Made by a program: the position numbers and the translations under genes. From assembly GCA_004554085.1 (NCBI GenBank), contig SFNY01000029.1:1-51220 (forward strand): 51,220 nt of DNA, written 5' to 3'. Positions 30,948 to 39,336 of the stretch are shown piece by piece. Origin of the DNA: Clostridiales bacterium (lineage in GTDB: Bacteria > Bacillota > Clostridia > Christensenellales > Aristaeellaceae). Below the pieces are notes generated by a model. The model was given only the letters and a program-made list of their open reading frames with translations, did no database searches and was not told the origin of the DNA. Within the stretch, counting starts at the first letter, position 1. Each line of letters starts with the position of its first letter.

Positions 30948-32459
30948 ATGAGCGAGACGCTCCGCGATCTCGTGGTATCGTTGTCATTGAACAGCGATAA
31001 TTTCACACGCAATATCAAATCCATCAACAAGCAGATCCAGGAAGCGGAATCGGCATTCCGGCTGGCCTCCGCAGGTGTGGAGAATTTCGAGACAACCACG
31101 GCAGGTCTGTCCTCCAAATTGTCCACGCTTCAGCGTACCTTTCAGCTGCAGCAGGATGCTGTCGGTCAGTACGAGCGTGCGCTTCAGCAGGCCAGCGATA
31201 AGCTACAGGAGTGCTATGCCCGGCAGAACGACTACGCCCAGCGCCTGACGGACGCAAAGGACAAACAGCAGCAGCTGAAAACAGAAGTGGCCAGCGCTGC
31301 TCAGGCGTATAAGCACTATAAGAATACGCTGGGCGAAACGGACTCCGCGACCATCGCCGCGAAGGCGAATCTGGACGCTTACAAGGGCGAGTATCGTGCT
31401 GCGGTTCAGGAGGTCAAAAAGCTGGAAGGCCAGAACGTCGCGCTGAAAAAATCTACGCAGAACGCGGCGGACGCATTCTCCGCGGCGCAGACCAAACTGA
31501 ACGGCGCGAAGGGCGCGGTCAAAGAAACCGCCGCCGAGATCGACCAGTGCAACCGCCAGCTCGCCCTTTCGCGCACCAGCTGGGCGTCTGCCGGAGAAGC
31601 GATTCAGGCCAGTCAGCGCAGCATCGCTTCCATCGGCAAGCAGATGAAAACCGCCGAGAGCAGCTATCGCCTGGCCGCGGCGGGTGTGAAGGATTTTGAT
31701 AAATCTGCCGCAGGGCTTACTGCGAAGCTGACGCTGCTTCAGGAGAAACTGGGGCTGCAGCAGAAGGCGGTCGCTGAATATGAAAAGGCGCTGGCCGCCG
31801 CGAAAGAACAGCTGCAGGCGGCGCAGCAGGTCAACGATCCGGACAAAATCCGCGAAGCCACCGACGCGGTGCAGGACGCGGAGACCGCGCTCAACAATGC
31901 CCGCGCCGCGGTAAAGCAGACGCAGGCGGACATCGCCAGCTGCAATAAAGAGCTGAAAACAGCGCAGTCCGAATGGACGAAGGCCGGAAAAAGTCTGGAA
32001 TCCTTCGGCAAATCATGCGATAGCGTCAGCAAAAATCTAAACAAGGCCGGAAAGCTGCTCTCCACGACGCTGACCACGCCCATCGTGGCGCTGGGTACGG
32101 CGGCGATCAAGTCCTCCATCGATTTCGAATCCTCCTTCACGTCCGTCCGAAAGACCGTGGATGCGACGGAGGCGCAGTTCGACCAGCTGGCGGCTACGTC
32201 CAAGAAAATGTCCACCCAGGTTGCGGCGGGCACAGACGAGATCAACGAAGTCATGGCCAGCGGCGGTCAGCTGGGCGTGGCTACGGAACATCTTTCCGAC
32301 TTCACCCGCGTCATGATCGACCTGGGCAATTCCTGCGAGGATCTGAGCGCGGACGAGGCTGCGACGACCATCGCGCAGTTTGCCAACATCATGGGTACCA
32401 GCCAGAGCCAGTTTTCCAACATCGGTTCCTTTCATTCGCTCAGTGAGCTTTGTTCTTAG
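30948..32459 (+). pseudogene. Phage tail tape measure protein, N-terminal fragment
   Basis: The frame starts at ATG 30948 with GGGAGGTGA upstream and codes for 503 residues, mostly coiled coil. Two copies of a block (IKSINKQIQEAESAFRLASAG near 25 and IASIGKQMKTAESSYRLAAAG near 225) show an internal duplication, and a TP901-1-type tape measure core follows (SIDFESSFTSVRKTVDATEAQ, then FANIMGTSQSQFSNIGS). The phage-like sequence breaks off near 32425 and the last nine residues (FHSLSELCS) come from unrelated AT-rich DNA. Tape measure proteins are normally much longer and contain a membrane-spanning region, missing here. It cannot support tail assembly. Confidence 0.85.
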
Positions 32460-32621
32460 GTGTTGGTGTCTCTTGCGTTCCCTTCACCTTACATATACAT
32501 TATACATCGCGCCTTCACTGGATCAGTCGTTCTATTGGTACTCTGCTGTTTTCAAGGCTGTTGATCTTAGATTCATTTGAAACATAAAAAAGCACCTTTC
32601 CCCATGGCAAAAACATGTGAA

Positions 32622-32683
32622 AAAGATGCATAAAAGATGTTAGTTAGTTGATAGAAAGACACATGAAAGATGTTTCTAAGATG
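32622..32683 (+). repeat. Four AAAGATG-type repeats in 11-bp phase
   Basis: AAAGATG occurs at 32622, 32633 and 32666, and TAAGATG at 32677. All separations are multiples of 11 bp (11, 33, 11), so the copies face the same side of the helix. A weaker copy (AAAATG) is at 32688. Confidence 0.7.
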
Positions 32684-32735
32684 CTTGAAAATGCTTGATT
32701 TTTCAGCACTTTCAGGGTACTATCTATTCGCAGAA

Positions 32736-32752
32736 TGGTAAATCATTTACCA
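32736..32752. repeat. 17-bp palindrome TGGTAAAT-C-ATTTACCA
   Basis: Perfect 8-bp arms around one central base. A typical size for a dimeric DNA-binding protein or recombinase core site. Confidence 0.75.
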
Positions 32753-32816
32753 CTTTCCTGTTGGAGAGATGTAGGACTGATTTACAATGGATCTACCAAT
32801 TGAAATTTGATGTATC

Positions 32817-32851
32817 AAAAAGGGAACCACCCTTTTCAGAGTGATTCCCTT
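32817..32851 (-). terminator. Terminator of the rubrerythrin gene
   Basis: Stem AAGGGAACCAC / GTGATTCCCTT (32820-32830 with 32841-32851, one mismatch) with five A at 32817-32821, which reads as the U tract on the minus strand. Confidence 0.8.
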
Positions 32852-32877
32852 GAAAACCCTTGATTTTACTGGATTTC

Positions 32878-33423
32878 TTACTTGCCGAAGTAGCGCTTCA
32901 GCAGGCCGGCGAACGCCTTGCCGTGACGGGCCTCGTCGCGGGCCATCTCATGCACGGTGTCGTGGATGGCATCCAGGCCCAGCTCCTTCGCCTTCTTGGC
33001 CAGAGCGGTCTTGCCAGCGGTGGCGCCGTTCTCGGCCTCAACGCGGACGGCCAGGTTCTTCTCGGTGGAGTCGTAGACGACCTCGCCCAGCAGCTCAGCG
33101 AACTTCGCGGCATGCTCCGCCTCTTCCAGGGCAGCGCGACGCCAGTACTCGCCGATCTCCGGATAGCCTTCGCGATGGGCGACGCGGGCCATGGCCAGGT
33201 ACATGCCGACCTCGGTGCACTCGCCGGTGAAGTTCTCACGCAGGCCGTCGATGATCTCCTGATCCACGCCCTGAGCGACGCCGACGACGTGCTCGGCAGC
33301 CCAGGTCATCTCGCTGCTCTGCTCGATGAACTTGCTTGCGGGGGCCTTGCAGACCGGGCAAACTTCGGGGGCAGCTTCGCCTTCATAAACATAACCGCAG
33401 ATGGTGCAAACGAACTTCTTCAT
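32878..33423 (-). CDS. Reverse rubrerythrin (rubredoxin-rubrerythrin, NADH-linked peroxidase type)
   Basis: The 181-residue protein places a rubredoxin domain first (CTICGY ... CPVCKAP, residues 5-30) and a ferritin-like diiron domain second, with glutamate/histidine ligands in ECTEVGMYL, EEAEHAAKF, VEAENGAT and DEARHGKAF. This reversed order is that of the clostridial Rbr3A/3B proteins, which reduce hydrogen peroxide and oxygen with electrons from NADH via a rubredoxin reductase. It points to a strict anaerobe with oxidative-stress defence. GAGGAGG precedes the ATG, and a strong promoter lies upstream. It is a single-gene unit directly beside the accessory region. Confidence 0.94.
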   Translation of the reverse strand: MKKFVCTICGYVYEGEAAPEVCPVCKAPASKFIEQSSEMTWAAEHVVGVAQGVDQEIIDGLRENFTGECTEVGMYLAMARVAHREGYPEIGEYWRRAALEEAEHAAKFAELLGEVVYDSTEKNLAVRVEAENGATAGKTALAKKAKELGLDAIHDTVHEMARDEARHGKAFAGLLKRYFGK

Positions 33424-33487
33424 GATTGTATCCTCCTCATATTGAATGTTGTTTTTTTAGAGCCTAGTTCTCATCTGGCTTACGTGT

Positions 33488-33516
33488 ATTATATAACACA
33501 TACGGCATCAATTCAA
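33488..33516 (-). promoter_or_regulatory. Promoter of the rubrerythrin gene
   Basis: On the minus strand TTGAAT (complement of 33511-33516), 17-bp spacer and TATAAT (complement of 33488-33493). No clear PerR-type palindrome is seen. Confidence 0.82.
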
Positions 33517-33545
33517 ACAGTTTTGCATCAGTTTTCAGAAAATTT

Positions 33546-34277
33546 TTATTCGGAGAGCTCTGGCAGCGGCGGCGCAAACCTGCGCATTTGAATGCGGTCG
33601 TCGATGTAGCTGCGGAAGATGCGCGCTGCCTCCTTCCAGTCCGGACGGTCCACCAGCAGCTGCACCTGGTCGTACTTCGTACGGGGCAGCTTCATCAGGA
33701 TCCGCCGTGCGCCGTTGGTGATGCGCGGGGCGGAGGATGGGCAGCTCAGGCACACGCAGCCGCCCCGATCCACATCGAAGCGCGCGTCGCCGTTGACGGG
33801 CATGCCGCACTTCATGCAGACGTCCATGCGCGGCGCGTAGCCCAGCTGGGCCATGAAGTGCATCTCGAAGGCCATGGTCAGCAGCTCCGGCTGGATGCCG
33901 GAGTAGTTGAGATGGGCCAGTGCCCGCAGAGTGATCAGGAACAAGTCCGGCATGGGCACGTCCGGCATGATCGCCGCGTCCAGCAGGTGCAGCCAGTACG
34001 CGCCGTGCTGGAGCCGGTCGTAGTCCATGCGAAGGTCGAAGAAGCTCTCCGTAATCTGGCACTGCTCGATGGCGAAGCGCTCGCCGTGCTGGTAGAGCTG
34101 AAATTCGCCGCTGACGAAGGGCTCACAGGCGTTGTGCAGCGCCGACTTCTGCTTGCGGCAACCCCGGGCGATGGCGTCGATGCGCCCGTGCTCGGGGGAG
34201 AACAGCGTGACCATGCGGTCGTAGTCGGAGTAGTCCGCGCGGCGGATCACCAGCGCGGGGGTGTTGAGGGCGGACAT
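33546..34277 (-). CDS. recO: DNA repair protein RecO
   Basis: RecO loads RecA onto SSB-coated DNA together with RecR in gap repair. The 243-residue protein has the N-terminal OB fold (TPALVIRRADYSDYDRMVTL, then FSPEHGRIDAIARG), the helical middle, and a zinc site CMKCGMP ... CVCLSC near 155-180. The length matches Bacillus RecO (about 255). It starts nine bases after the era stop and is the last gene of the yqfC-to-recO cluster, the standard Firmicutes order. Confidence 0.94.
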   Translation of the reverse strand: MSALNTPALVIRRADYSDYDRMVTLFSPEHGRIDAIARGCRKQKSALHNACEPFVSGEFQLYQHGERFAIEQCQITESFFDLRMDYDRLQHGAYWLHLLDAAIMPDVPMPDLFLITLRALAHLNYSGIQPELLTMAFEMHFMAQLGYAPRMDVCMKCGMPVNGDARFDVDRGGCVCLSCPSSAPRITNGARRILMKLPRTKYDQVQLLVDRPDWKEAARIFRSYIDDRIQMRRFAPPLPELSE

Positions 34278-34286
34278 GATGCGTCC

Positions 34287-35177
34287 TCAGTCCTCGTAGC
34301 CCAGCGTGCGCAGATCGCCCGCGCGGTTGCGCCAGTCCAGCCGCACCTTCACCCACAGCTTCAGCATGACCTTGGTGCCCAGCAGGCGCTCGATGTCCAC
34401 CCGGGCCTGGGAGCCGATCTTGCCCAGCATCGCGCCCTGCTTGCCGATGATGATGGACTTGTGGGACTCCTTCTCGCAGTAGACGTTGGCGTGGATCTCG
34501 GTCAGGTTGTCGCTGACTTTCTTGATCTGCAGCATCTCCACGCCCACGCCGTGGGGAATCTCGTCGCGCAGGTTGTTCAGCGCCTTCTCCCGGATGATCT
34601 CCGCGCACATCACGCGCTCGGGCTGGTCGGTGATCATGTCGTCGGGGAAGTACTTCGGGCCCTCGGGCATGGCCTCGATCAGCTTCTGGGTCAGCAGATC
34701 GATGTTCTCGCCGGTGCGCGCAGAGACGGAGAAGATCTGGTCGAAGTGGAACTCGTTGAGCTCCGCCAACTGGGGCATCAGCTTCTCTGGCGGCACGATG
34801 TCGATCTTGTTCACCGCCAGGAAGCGGGGGCAGTTCATGCTCTGGATGTCGCTGAGCACGGCCTTGTCGCCGCCGCCGATGCGCTGGCCGTCCACCACCG
34901 CCAGCACCGCGTCCACGCCCTCACGCGCGTCGCTGGCGGACTTCATCATGTATTCGCCCAGCTTGGTGCGTGGCTTGTGCAGGCCGGGGGTGTCCACGAA
35001 CACCAGCTGCCAGTCCGGGCCGGTGGCCACGCCCAGCAGCTTACTGCGGGTGGTCTGGGGATGGTTGGAGACGATGGCGACCTTCTCGCCGACGATGCGG
35101 TTCATGATGCTGGATTTGCCGACGTTCGGGCGGCCCAGGATGGCCACAAAGCCCGAGCGGAATTTCTTTTCAGACAA
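34287..35177 (-). CDS. era: GTPase Era
   Basis: Era binds the 3' end of 16S rRNA and helps mature the 30S subunit. The 296-residue protein has G1 GRPNVGKS, switch II DTPGLH, G4 NKID, and a C-terminal KH domain (VYCEKESHKSIIIGKQG, then AMLGKIGSQARVDIERLLG). The initiation codon is TTG (complement of CAA at 35175-35177), with GGAGG eight bases upstream. It follows the ybeY-cdd gene after 21 bp. Confidence 0.96.
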   Translation of the reverse strand: MSEKKFRSGFVAILGRPNVGKSSIMNRIVGEKVAIVSNHPQTTRSKLLGVATGPDWQLVFVDTPGLHKPRTKLGEYMMKSASDAREGVDAVLAVVDGQRIGGGDKAVLSDIQSMNCPRFLAVNKIDIVPPEKLMPQLAELNEFHFDQIFSVSARTGENIDLLTQKLIEAMPEGPKYFPDDMITDQPERVMCAEIIREKALNNLRDEIPHGVGVEMLQIKKVSDNLTEIHANVYCEKESHKSIIIGKQGAMLGKIGSQARVDIERLLGTKVMLKLWVKVRLDWRNRAGDLRTLGYED

Positions 35178-35198
35178 GTGCGTTTCCTCCGTGTTTGC

Positions 35199-36119
35199 TT
35201 ATGATTGCTGGTTGTCGAGTAGATACTCCGGGCCAAAGGAGCCGGGAAGCAGCTCCTCCAGGGTTCGGGTTTCAAAACTGCCGGTACCGGCGGCTCCGGC
35301 GATGACGGGCATGTCCGGCCCACAGGCGAACTCCCGCAGCACCTGGCGGCAGATGCCGCAGGGCCAGGCGACGCTGTCGGCGGCGATGGCGATGGCCATG
35401 AAGCGGCGCTGTCCGGCGGCGATGGCTCCGCTGGCGGCACAGCGCTCGGCGCAGATCGTCGCGCCGAAGGATGCGTTTTCAAAGTTGCAGCCCTGGAAGG
35501 TCTGTCCGTTCTCTGTCAGGATGCACGCACCCACGCTGAAGTGAGAGTAGGGTGAATAGGCGTTCTTGCGGGCCTCCTCGGCCAGGTGAAACAGTTCCTC
35601 GTGAGTCATGGTCGTTCCTCCCTTCGGATTGCGCCAGAGGCGCAGTTTTTCCATGGCGCGCTTCTCCATGGCGCGCATCTGCCGCTTCTCGCCCTCCTCC
35701 ATGTGGTCGTAGCCCATCAGGTGGAAGGCCGAGTGGGCGGTGAGGTAGCCCAGCTCCCGCTTCAGCGAGTGGCCGAACTCCTGCGCCTGCTCCCGGGCGC
35801 GGTTCAGGTTCAGCACGCAGTCGCCCAGGTTGATCCATCCCACGCTGGGATCGTACTCCCGGCGCAAACGCTTCGGGTTGTCCCGGGCCGTGGTGCCCTT
35901 CGGGAAGCGCACGGTGGGGAAGGAGAGCACGTCGGTGGCGCTGTCCACACCGCGCATCGAAAGGTTCAGCGCGTGGATGGCTGCATCGTCCACCACGCGG
36001 ATCGCAAAGCCCGCGCCGGAGATTCCCTCCAGCTCCATGCAGACGTTTGCGACATCATTGAGGAATTCTTCGAGGCCCTCCGGACAGCCGGGAACCTCGC
36101 ATTGCAGCTCAATTGGCAT
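35199..36119 (-). CDS. Fused endoribonuclease YbeY - cytidine deaminase
   Basis: One 306-residue frame encodes two enzymes usually made separately. Residues 1-165 are YbeY, a zinc RNase for 16S rRNA maturation, with TDVLSFP, GDCVLNL and the metal motif HSAFHLMGYDH. Residues 171-306 are a tetrameric-type cytidine deaminase of the pyrimidine salvage pathway: ARKNAYSPYSHFSVGA, zinc/catalytic CAERCA and PCGICRQVL. The junction is RLWRNPKGGTT-MTHEELF with no stop codon. The Met at 171 (ATG at 35609) has a strong ribosome binding site within the coding sequence, so a separate 136-residue deaminase may also be made. The gene overlaps pgpH by 11 bp upstream and precedes era. In related genomes ybeY and cdd are adjacent, often with dgkA between them. 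Confidence 0.9.
   Translation of the reverse strand: MPIELQCEVPGCPEGLEEFLNDVANVCMELEGISGAGFAIRVVDDAAIHALNLSMRGVDSATDVLSFPTVRFPKGTTARDNPKRLRREYDPSVGWINLGDCVLNLNRAREQAQEFGHSLKRELGYLTAHSAFHLMGYDHMEEGEKRQMRAMEKRAMEKLRLWRNPKGGTTMTHEELFHLAEEARKNAYSPYSHFSVGACILTENGQTFQGCNFENASFGATICAERCAASGAIAAGQRRFMAIAIAADSVAWPCGICRQVLREFACGPDMPVIAGAAGTGSFETRTLEELLPGSFGPEYLLDNQQS
35607..35624 (-). promoter_or_regulatory. Internal ribosome binding site and ATG for free cytidine deaminase
   Basis: On the minus strand AAGGGAGG, a 7-base spacer and ATG occur in frame inside the ybeY-cdd fusion. The product would be a normal-length Cdd (136 residues). Confidence 0.7.
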
Positions 36120-38322
36120 CGCTCTTCACCTCCTGCTGGGGAGCATCCGCCGGTTCGGGCGCGGCCTCCTCCGTCGGATTGGTTTCAGGCTCGGACTGGG
36201 TTGTAGTTTCCTCCGCCGGAGCTTCCTCCGCCACGGGTTTGCGCGGCGGGATGCTGATCTCGGGGTACTCGATGCGCTCGTGGAACACGCCGGTGAGCAC
36301 GGTGACGAAGGTGGAGCAGATCTTGTCCAGATCGCTGAAGGTGAGCGCGGAGTCGTTGAGCTGGCCGTCATCCAGCTTCTCCCGCACCAGCTTGCGGATC
36401 AGCGTTTCCATCTTCTCCGGGCTGGGGTTGGCCAGCGTGCGGGTCGCGGCCTCGATGGTGTCAGCCAGCATGACCACGGCGGCCTCCTTGCTGCGGGGGC
36501 GCGGGCCCTCGTAGCGGAAGCTGGACACGTCCACGTCCTCGCCGTAGAGCTTCACGGCCTTGTCGTAGAAGTAGAGCGCCAGGGAATCGCCGTGGTGCTG
36601 GCGCACGATGTCTACCACTTGGCTGGGCAGGCGATCCTTCTGGGCCATCTGCGCGCCGTCGCGGGGATGGGCGGTGAGGATGGCCGCGGAGACGCGCGGG
36701 TCGGTGCGGTCATGCGGGTTGTCGCCCATCTGGTTCTCCTTGAAGTACATGGGCCGCTTGAGCTTGCCCACGTCGTGGTAGTACGCGCCCACGCGGGCCA
36801 GCAGGCCGTTCGCGCCCACGGCGGTGGCGGCGGCCTCGGCCAGATTCGCCACGATGATGGAGTGGTGGTAGGTGCCGGGGGCCTCCATCAGCAACCGGCG
36901 CAGCAGCGGTTGATTGGGGTTGGAGAGCTCGATGAGCTTGGCATTGGTGGCCAGATTGAACACCAGCTCCAGCAGCGACTGCAGGCCGATGGCCAGCACC
37001 GCGCTGAACACGCCGCCGCCCAGCGCCCACAGAGCGTTGGAGAGGGCGGTATTCAGGTTCGAGCTGGAGACCAGGCCGATGGCCATGGTGATGATGAAGT
37101 TGGAGGCGGCGATGGCGAAGCCCGCCAGCAGCGTGCCGGTGCGCAGCTGCTTGCGGGAGAGTACCAGCGTAGCGATGGGGCCCGCGGCGAAGGACATCAG
37201 CATCACCGAGAACATGGACATGGAGAACAGGCCGTCGGTGGACACCAGCATGGACACCATGAAGCTGACCACGCAGTTGACGAACAGCGCCGTCTTGGTG
37301 TCCAGCAGCACGGAGATCAGGATCGCGCCCAGCGCCACGGGCATGAGATAGGAATTCATGCCCCGCACCAGCAGCGAGATGGCGATCTCCAGCACGATGG
37401 TGATGCACAGAAGGGACAGCCGCTTGGTATCCTTCAGGATGGCGACGTCGAACTGATACAGGTACAATGCGATGATGCCGCAGAGCACCAGCAGCAGCAG
37501 CGCCAGCCCGCCAAACAGCGGAATGTCCAGCGTGTCGTCCGCCAGCAGACCGAGGCTGGAAATGATCTGGTACTGGGACTCGGTGACGATCTCGCCCTCG
37601 CGCACGATGACCTCGCGCTTGACCAGCATCTCCGGCTCGACGGCGTCCCGGGCCTTCTGGCGGTTGGCTTCGGTGATCTCCGTGTCGATGAGCATGTTCG
37701 GCTGGATGCAGACGCGCAGAATCTCGGAGATGAGCGATACCGCGCCGGTGGGGTACTTTTCGTCCACCAGATCCCGGGTGATGCGGGTCACGGCAGAGGA
37801 TTCCTGGCCCTCCGGCAGGGTGGAGTTCAGCGTGTCGCGCACACCGGCCACGCCCGCGTCAAAGACCTGCTGCAAAACCTCTGCATCGCTGTGCAGCAGC
37901 GCCGAGAGCATGTCCTGGCTCAGACTGAAGGGCGCGCTCTGGTTGATTTCCGACAGCTGCGCCTCCGTCGCATTTCCCGGTATCCTGTCCTGCCACGCTT
38001 CCCGGATGGAGAGCAGTGCGTCATAGACCCGCTTCATGTCCTCCAGCACCACGTTGTTGACGCTGGTGTCCACGCTCTTGTAGCTGGGCTCCACCGCGTT
38101 GGCGGCGGCCACGCGCAGCAGCTCCGTGGTCACCGTGTCCTCCACGTCCTTGGTAGCGTAGATGGTCTTGCTGGCCGGCTCACCCACGTGGATGTCGTAG
38201 GTGTCCGGCGAGATGCCCGCCAGAATCAGCACGAAGATCAGCAGAAAGGTTGCGACGCTGATGAGCACGGTGCGGATCACGCCGTTCAGACGGCTGGATT
38301 TGAATCCCGATAGCATCTTCAT
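36109..38322 (-). CDS. pgpH: 7TM-HD cyclic-di-AMP phosphodiesterase PgpH (YqfF)
   Basis: PgpH hydrolyses the second messenger c-di-AMP. The 737-residue protein has an N-terminal helix (about 15-38), a large extracytoplasmic domain (about 40-275), seven membrane helices (about 280-470) and a cytoplasmic HD domain with HH in GTYHHSIIVANLAE and HD in YYHDVGKLKRP, followed by LTAHPRDG and IVRQHHGD. The C-terminus is a Pro/Glu/Thr-rich tail. AAGGAG precedes the ATG. It ends inside the ybeY start (11-bp overlap). Gene order phoH-pgpH-ybeY is the conserved Firmicutes arrangement. Confidence 0.95.
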   Translation of the reverse strand: MKMLSGFKSSRLNGVIRTVLISVATFLLIFVLILAGISPDTYDIHVGEPASKTIYATKDVEDTVTTELLRVAAANAVEPSYKSVDTSVNNVVLEDMKRVYDALLSIREAWQDRIPGNATEAQLSEINQSAPFSLSQDMLSALLHSDAEVLQQVFDAGVAGVRDTLNSTLPEGQESSAVTRITRDLVDEKYPTGAVSLISEILRVCIQPNMLIDTEITEANRQKARDAVEPEMLVKREVIVREGEIVTESQYQIISSLGLLADDTLDIPLFGGLALLLLVLCGIIALYLYQFDVAILKDTKRLSLLCITIVLEIAISLLVRGMNSYLMPVALGAILISVLLDTKTALFVNCVVSFMVSMLVSTDGLFSMSMFSVMLMSFAAGPIATLVLSRKQLRTGTLLAGFAIAASNFIITMAIGLVSSSNLNTALSNALWALGGGVFSAVLAIGLQSLLELVFNLATNAKLIELSNPNQPLLRRLLMEAPGTYHHSIIVANLAEAAATAVGANGLLARVGAYYHDVGKLKRPMYFKENQMGDNPHDRTDPRVSAAILTAHPRDGAQMAQKDRLPSQVVDIVRQHHGDSLALYFYDKAVKLYGEDVDVSSFRYEGPRPRSKEAAVVMLADTIEAATRTLANPSPEKMETLIRKLVREKLDDGQLNDSALTFSDLDKICSTFVTVLTGVFHERIEYPEISIPPRKPVAEEAPAEETTTQSEPETNPTEEAAPEPADAPQQEVKSDAN

Positions 38323-38334
38323 GAAAAGACTCCT

Positions 38335-39336
38335 TTACGGCCGCGGCGCAGGCCCCCGGCGGTCGTTGTTTCGCAGCGCGTATTTCTCGTAGGCCTTGAC
38401 GATGGCCTGCACCAGCTCGTGGCGCACCACGTCGCGATGGGTCAGGCGCACGATGCCGATGTCCTCCACGCCCTTGAGCACCTCCAGCGCCTCCACCAGA
38501 CCGCTCTTCTTGCCGATGGGCAGGTCGATCTGGGTGACATCGCCGGTGATGACCATCTTCGAGCCCATGCCCATGCGGGTCAGGAACATCTTCATCTGCT
38601 CGCTGGTGGTGTTCTGGGCCTCGTCGAGGATGATGAAGGCGTCGTTCAGCGTGCGTCCGCGCATGTAGGCCAGCGGGGCAACCTCGATCGCGCCGCGCTC
38701 CACCAGGCGCTGGTAGGCGTCCAGACCCAGCATCTCGTGCAGGGCGTCGTACAGCGGACGCAGGTAGGGGTCCACCTTCTGGGCCAGATCGCCCGGAAGG
38801 AAGCCCAGCTTCTCGCCGGCCTCCACGGCGGGGCGGGTCAGGATGATGCGCTCGATCTCCTTGTTCTTCATGGCCACCACCGCCATGGCGATGGCCAGGT
38901 AGGTCTTGCCGGTTCCGGCGGGGCCGACTGCGAAGGTGCAGGTGTTCTGCTTGATCGCGTCCACGTAGGTGCGCTGGCCCAGGGTCTTGCACTTCACCTG
39001 ACGGCCCCGGCTGGTGATGGCGATCACGTCGCGCATGATCTCGCCGATGCGGTCGGCGTTGCCCTCCTCCGCCAGGCCGATGGCGTAGCGGATGCGGGTG
39101 CGATCCACCGTCTCGCCCCGGCGGATGATCTCGCTCATCTTCTCCAGCGTCAGCTTCGCCAGCTCCACCTTGTCCGGCTCACCGCTCAGCGCGATTTCGC
39201 CGCTCCCGGCCTGAATGTCCACGCCCAGCTCCGCACGGAACAGCGCGATGTTCTCCTCACGCAGACCGAACAGGCCGATGAATTCCTCGGCGGACTCGAT
39301 GGGCATGTGCTCCGTAATTATCTGACTGTTTTCCAA
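38335..39336 (-). CDS. phoH: PhoH-like ATPase (YbeZ/PhoH)
   Basis: This 333-residue protein has a KH-like N-terminal region and a P-loop ATPase domain with Walker A GPAGTGKT and Walker B FIILDEAQNTT. PhoH proteins are linked to RNA metabolism and act with YbeY in rRNA processing; the exact substrate is unsettled. The start is a TTG at 39336 with GAGGAGGT nine bases upstream; the next in-frame ATG is residue 11. It overlaps the end of yqfD by 19 bp, so the two are translationally coupled. Confidence 0.94.
   Translation of the reverse strand: MENSQIITEHMPIESAEEFIGLFGLREENIALFRAELGVDIQAGSGEIALSGEPDKVELAKLTLEKMSEIIRRGETVDRTRIRYAIGLAEEGNADRIGEIMRDVIAITSRGRQVKCKTLGQRTYVDAIKQNTCTFAVGPAGTGKTYLAIAMAVVAMKNKEIERIILTRPAVEAGEKLGFLPGDLAQKVDPYLRPLYDALHEMLGLDAYQRLVERGAIEVAPLAYMRGRTLNDAFIILDEAQNTTSEQMKMFLTRMGMGSKMVITGDVTQIDLPIGKKSGLVEALEVLKGVEDIGIVRLTHRDVVRHELVQAIVKAYEKYALRNNDRRGPAPRP

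Larger units (their letters stand above)
32460..32816. other. AT-rich non-coding stretch at the right end of the accessory region
   Basis: No gene is supported. It contains four helically phased AAAGATG-type repeats (32622-32683), a direct repeat ATGCTTGA (32681-32688 and 32691-32698) and a palindrome (32736-32752). The start of this AT-rich segment, from about 32426, interrupts the tape measure frame. Confidence 0.75.
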
